The notes under the pieces: model-generated
Seen by the model: only the letters and a program-made list of their open reading frames with translations
Database searches by the model: none
Told to the model about the DNA's origin: nothing
Shown here: in pieces, positions 59,453-64,000 of the stretch
How the letters are laid out: each line of letters begins with the position of its first letter
Numbering within the stretch: position 1 is the first letter of the stretch
Made by a program: the position numbers and the translations under genes
Assembly (NCBI GenBank): GCA_037954665.1
Contig: JBBMOL010000038.1
Location: 3,844,001 to 3,908,000, forward strand
DNA length: 64,000 nucleotides
DNA from: Laguncularia racemosa
Lineage: Eukaryota > Streptophyta > Magnoliopsida > Myrtales > Combretaceae
Direction: 5' to 3'

Positions 59453-62400
59453 ATGCCAAGAAATCACTTCACGTACAAATTCTATCACATTCTCACTATA
59501 TTTCTTCTCCTACACACACAACAATCACTGTGTCATACCACGGGTTTGAGACCCAAGCGTTCATTCGAAAAGAAATCTTCCCAAAACGTGACTCAAGCGC
59601 AGTACTCAGAACAGCAGTTCATGAAGTGGGTCAAGTTTGTCGGTGGCTTGAAACATTCTTTGTTCAAGGAAGCCAAGAACAAGGTCTCCCCTTCATACAC
59701 TCTCACCGTCAACAAGAACCCGGCGGCCGGAGACTTCACGAAGATTCAACAAGCCATCGATTCTCTACCGTTCGTCAATCTTGTTAGGGTGGTCATCAAG
59801 GTCCATGCAGGTGTTTACAAGTGAGTATTGCTTTTGTTTTTTTTTTTTTTTTTTTTTGTCGATTTACTTTTTGTTTAGTGGTTGTACTTTTTGAGTTTCT
59901 CGTGTAGGGTAACTTTTCTTGTTGTCTTGTTGTATAAGCAATTTGCTTTTGGCTGTGTCATGCTGGTCTTACATTTCTGTTTTATTCTGATAGCTATCGG
60001 TTGCACTCAATGACCTGGTTGTGTCTGGCGGAGGAAATATGTTTTTAGGACACTTTTTGAATTTCGCCAATCAATGTCGTATCGATCTCAAGAATGTCGT
60101 GGTTATTGCTAATAAGTTTTAGCAGCAAATAATAGTAGAAAGTGAAGGCCATGATGATATCAGTGATAGATCTTTATGAAAAACGTTAATAAAAAATGGT
60201 ATAAATAATAACTTTTTTTTTTCTATTAATATTTTCCGTGGTTATCAAGAGCTGCCAACAACTGCTGTTAACTGTAAAACTACAATTATAATAAATGCCA
60301 AAAAAAAACTTTTTTCATGAAACACACCCACCTAAATGTACTTAAAAAGTACTCGTGTGCTATTGACAGCAAGATCGTCTGTAAATTTATTCTTCTTCAA
60401 ATCTATATCTGAAGTCGCATTATGTGGGGGAGCTTGAGTAGTTGTTTTCTTGGATTTTTGGATTCCTAATGGTATTTTAAAATATACATTAGTTGTTTAA
60501 TAGCCCAATTGGTGGTTAAAGTATAATTGTAATGTATGATTAGAACTTAAATTTTCTCTAATTATTTTGGTTCCGTCGTTTTTTTGTCCTGTCTTTCGGT
60601 TGGTACAACATCTGCTTGTGTTGGGTGTTTTAATTTTATTTTGTTTTTCTCTATGTCCTTAAACATATTATGTATTCATAAATTGTCCTTTATCCATTTT
60701 CCATGTTATATAAAGTCAAATTTCTATTTATTTCCACAAGATTTGTCCATTTCACTTATATTATGAATATTCTTAGGCAAAAATTCATAAAGAAAAAAGG
60801 ACAGAAAGATGTTTATACAGTAAATATTATATATAGTCTGATTCAAATATTAAAAATTTTCAGGGAAAAAGTTAATATTCCTCCTTTTAAGTCCTTCATC
60901 ACCATTGAAGGTGCTGGAGCAGATAAAACAATAGTTCAATGGGGAGACACAGCTCAAACTCGAGGACCAAAAGGACATCCTCTGGGAACCTACAGTTCCG
61001 CAACTTTTGCTGTTAACTCCGCTTATTTTATAGCCAAGAACATCACGTTCCAGGTAATACATACAACCACTACTTAATCTTTTTTTCGTGTTTTTAATTA
61101 GTAAGTTCAATTACACTACAACAAACTAATCTAAAAAGCTTGGAGTTACCTATCTATATCAACGTCTTTAATATAAGACGATGTTGTAAACTAAATCCAA
61201 ACATGTCACGCTAATTTTTCCTAATTAATTGTCCACTACATTGGATTGTGAGATTAAGTTTAATATGAGTAATAATGCAGAACACGACACCAGTACCACC
61301 ACCAGGAGCAGTGGGGAAACAAGCAGTGGCATTTAGGATATCAGGGGATACAGCAGCATTCTTGGGGTGTAAATTCTTAGGAGCACAAGACACATTATAT
61401 GACCATGTTGGCAGGCATTATTACAAGGATTGTTACATTGAAGGTTCTGTGGATTTCATCTTTGGCAATGGCCTTTCCCTATTTGAGGTTTGTTTAGTTT
61501 CTCAAAAAATCTACATGTCTAGTTTTACATGTCATTATATCATTTATCTCATTTTGCAAGAATCAACATTTCCTCTGCCTTCTTCTTCTTTTATTTTCTT
61601 TTTCCATGCCCGAATGGTTTCACTGTTAAAAATAAGATAATAAAACGTATTAAGTATCGAATTATCAATTTATATTAGCAATTATATTCTAGATGATTCC
61701 TCCTTTTTTTTTGAAAAAAATCTATACAAGAGAAGATGAATGTTTGAGTCAAAATTCAGATGAAAGATAAAGTTTTAGTAATGTAAAAAAGAAGTGTCCA
61801 AGTAGAAGTTGATGTGGCGCATATTACATTAGTGAAATCCATCGAGGTCATAATGGTGGTGCAGCAAATATCTATTTGCACAATTTAATATGTAATTTTT
61901 ATTTATCTCTTTTAGTAAAGTATAGATCGGTGACCGTGTGTAGGAAAAAAAGTATACAAAATATCTCTATTTTAGATTAAGTTAATTTAATATTTAAAGT
62001 TTAATTTTTAAAAAATATTATATTATATATTATTTTAAAGTACATATATTAAAATTTGAAAATAAAGGCTTAGTTTTGGTCCGAAAAACTAGTAAAGACA
62101 GAAAATTGGACCTCAAAATTTGGTTCCTTTACGAGTTTGGCCCTCTTTGTTTGTAATTCTGTGCCTTGTTCCAATTCAGCACTTGCCACAAATTGTGACA
62201 TCTTTAGGACTAGAAATGGAGAAAAAAAAGATGTGGACCCGGCAGGGCAGTCCCATTTTTATATATTTACTTTTTAGAGTGTAGATTTAATGCAACAAAC
62301 GTTTTTTTTTTTTTTTAATCGTTAATAAGTCCATAAACGGTACTCATATATATAATCACATGGATAATGCTATAAGTTTATTTATTTTCTAAAATATATG

Positions 62401-63490
62401 TTGCTATTTACTGTGTGCAAAATATACATAATGAAAGAAAGTGAATTATTCATCAATTTGTTGTAAAATACAACGCATGAATGATACGGGGCTAGAAGAA
62501 TGCCTAGGAAACCAGCCAACTTTTTTTGGCAGCTAGAATCAAGATCCACACGTCACAGTCTATGCAATTATTGATAGTGGACTTGTTCCATGTGAGATTA
62601 GGGGGACCTTTAGCATCTTCTTCACGGATGCTTCCACACATCACCACTGTTCCCAATCTGCACAGCTTTTTCTTCACATTGAGTGATCAAGGTGTTTTCA
62701 ACAACTACACATACTCATATGAATTAAAGAAATAAGTAGTCGATAATAGTGGTTAATCATTATAGGAATTGATAATGAAAAACCACGAGAATGATCTTCC
62801 TTTTAGGCATGGAAAATGATTGTCATTTTTAATAGAGGTTAATTATTTTTTTACTGATTCATTACAATTTTTTTGGGTTGTTAACTACTATCACTAATCA
62901 TAGGCCAGTCACTACCATTAACTTCTATAATTATTTATTGTTATTAGGCACTAGTATTGGTGTAAATTTTAACAACTACTGAATTTTGACTCAAACAAGT
63001 ATCGATAAAAATTTCGTACAACATTTTCTATAATCCCGACCACCAAATCGTAAATGTCATTGTCACTTGATAAACGAAGGATATGCAGAGAGAAAAATTT
63101 CTACTTTAGCATGTGAATCGACGAGTATGACTAATGCATTTTGATATATATGTAATGTCATATATTAATAAAATCAAAAGTTAAATAGGGGAATCCCATG
63201 CTAAATCGCAAAATTTCATTTTTTTTTTTTTCTTCTTTGTTTGTGTGTGTGAAGGGATGTCACGTGCATGCGGTAGCACAGTACTATGGAGCCCTAACAG
63301 CACAGGGAAGGAGCAGCCTATTGGAGGACACGGGGTTCTCATTTCTACACTGTAAGGTCACGGGTTCAGGAGCCTTGTATCTTGGGAGGGCATGGGGTCC
63401 TTTCTCTAGGGTCGTCTTTGCTTACACGTACATGGACAACATTATCATTCCCAAAGGCTGGTACAATTGGGGTGACCCTAGCCGAGAAAT
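59453..63490 (+). CDS. PME53: Pectin methylesterase, PME53-like (four exons visible, last exon off the edge)
   Basis: Secreted cell-wall enzyme that removes methyl groups from homogalacturonan. Exons 59453-59820, 60864-61053, 61281-61487, 63255-63490; all GT-AG with consistent phase. The last donor (AT|GTAAGT) leaves a split codon, so a final exon of roughly 50 codons should lie beyond 64000. Seen: signal peptide (hydrophobic FYHILTIFLLLH near residues 10-21), no PMEI pro-domain, then the esterase beta-helix. Expected active-site residues are present: Gln200 (GKQAVA), Gln222-Asp223 (GAQDTLYDH), Asp244 (GSVDFIFGN) and Arg300-Trp302 (YLGRAWG). The sequence closely follows Arabidopsis At5g19730 as I recall it. 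An in-frame ATG at 59393 would add 20 residues before the signal peptide and is judged unlikely. Intron 3 is 1767 bp. Confidence 0.93.
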
Positions 63491-64000
63491 GTAAGTCTCT
63501 CTCTCTCGCTATCTCTCCCCCTCTCTTTCTTGTAAAAAAATTCTGAGTTTGTAAACACCAGATCAGTAAACTATCCGATATATAGCAAAGAAAACGATAT
63601 TTATGATCATTATTTTATTATATATTAATTACTTATCATATATCATATAGTTTGTGATCGGATTTATCTCATCCATACAAAAACTTTCCCTTCCTTACAC
63701 TCTTACATACGTTCGACACTTGTTAATCTTATCTCCCTAGCCATAAATATAAGGCTGAAATTGGAGTTTGTTTGGCTGGGACATTGTTATCATAATTTAC
63801 TTTTGTGGATTTGGACATGAAGGAAAGCTCCAAAAATTATAATAAACAAGAGGCTTGTACCTAAAATTGGCACTGTCATTTTGTGATGATCACGCGATTG
63901 ATCATATGAGGTCTTATAGATCATAGCTGTACCAATTTAAGGAAAATACTACAAAACGAACTTAAAATATAATGGGCCTATCATAATCCTAAGGCTATAT
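63491..64000 (+). other. Intron 4 of the pectinesterase, incomplete
   Basis: Starts GTAAGT followed by (CT)n. No acceptor-plus-coding match for the expected terminal exon is found before the window edge. Confidence 0.7.

Overview
The window is nuclear DNA from a flowering plant, almost certainly a dicot. Evidence: multi-exon genes with GT-AG introns, plant-specific protein families, AT-rich intergenic DNA, and dense plant-type retrotransposons (L1-like LINEs, Ty3/gypsy, Ty1/copia) plus MITEs. The species cannot be named from the sequence.

Three real host genes are present. (1) VPS15, plus strand, 8966-24834, 11 exons, complete: the protein-kinase/HEAT/WD40 regulatory subunit of the class III PI3-kinase VPS34 complex. 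(2) A LAMP1/AMP1-type M28 glutamate carboxypeptidase, minus strand, 31091-26110, 12 exons. It is tail-to-tail with VPS15 and carries two single-base deletions near the end of exon 1. (3) A pectin methylesterase close to Arabidopsis PME53, plus strand, from 59453, four exons visible; the last exon lies beyond the right edge. From memory, genes 2 and 3 correspond to neighbouring Arabidopsis loci (At5g19740 and At5g19730), so an old gene pair seems conserved but is now separated by about 28 kb of transposons.

Layout: 1-8400 holds a truncated MITE, degenerate LINE pieces (RT, then two copies of a 3' end with zinc-knuckle and RNase H domains) and unassigned AT-rich DNA. 8400-8965 is the VPS15 promoter and leader, with two upstream AUGs. 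8966-24834 is VPS15; its 7.1-kb intron 5 contains a near-complete sense-oriented LINE (13397-19667) bounded by a 15-bp target-site duplication. 26110-31091 is LAMP1, with a MITE in intron 3. 31.1-35.8 kb is AT-rich DNA with decayed MITEs and microsatellites. 35871-52735 is a minus-strand Ty3/gypsy element of the Tat/Grande type. It has gag-pol on the minus strand, a convergent extra ORF on the plus strand, and a small tandem-repeat array between them. It is split by a second, plus-strand LTR element (39209-46783) with 2.8-kb LTRs and almost no coding interior. 52867-53160 is a Mutator-like MITE, about 54.8-55.6 kb is a decayed copia piece, and 59453 onward is the pectinesterase.

The host genes do not form a pathway: VPS15 acts in endosome/autophagy membrane traffic, LAMP1 is an ER-membrane peptidase-like protein linked to meristem and hormone control, and PME acts in the cell wall. 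The unusual content is in the nested retroelements and in the damage and insertions they have left around and inside the host genes.
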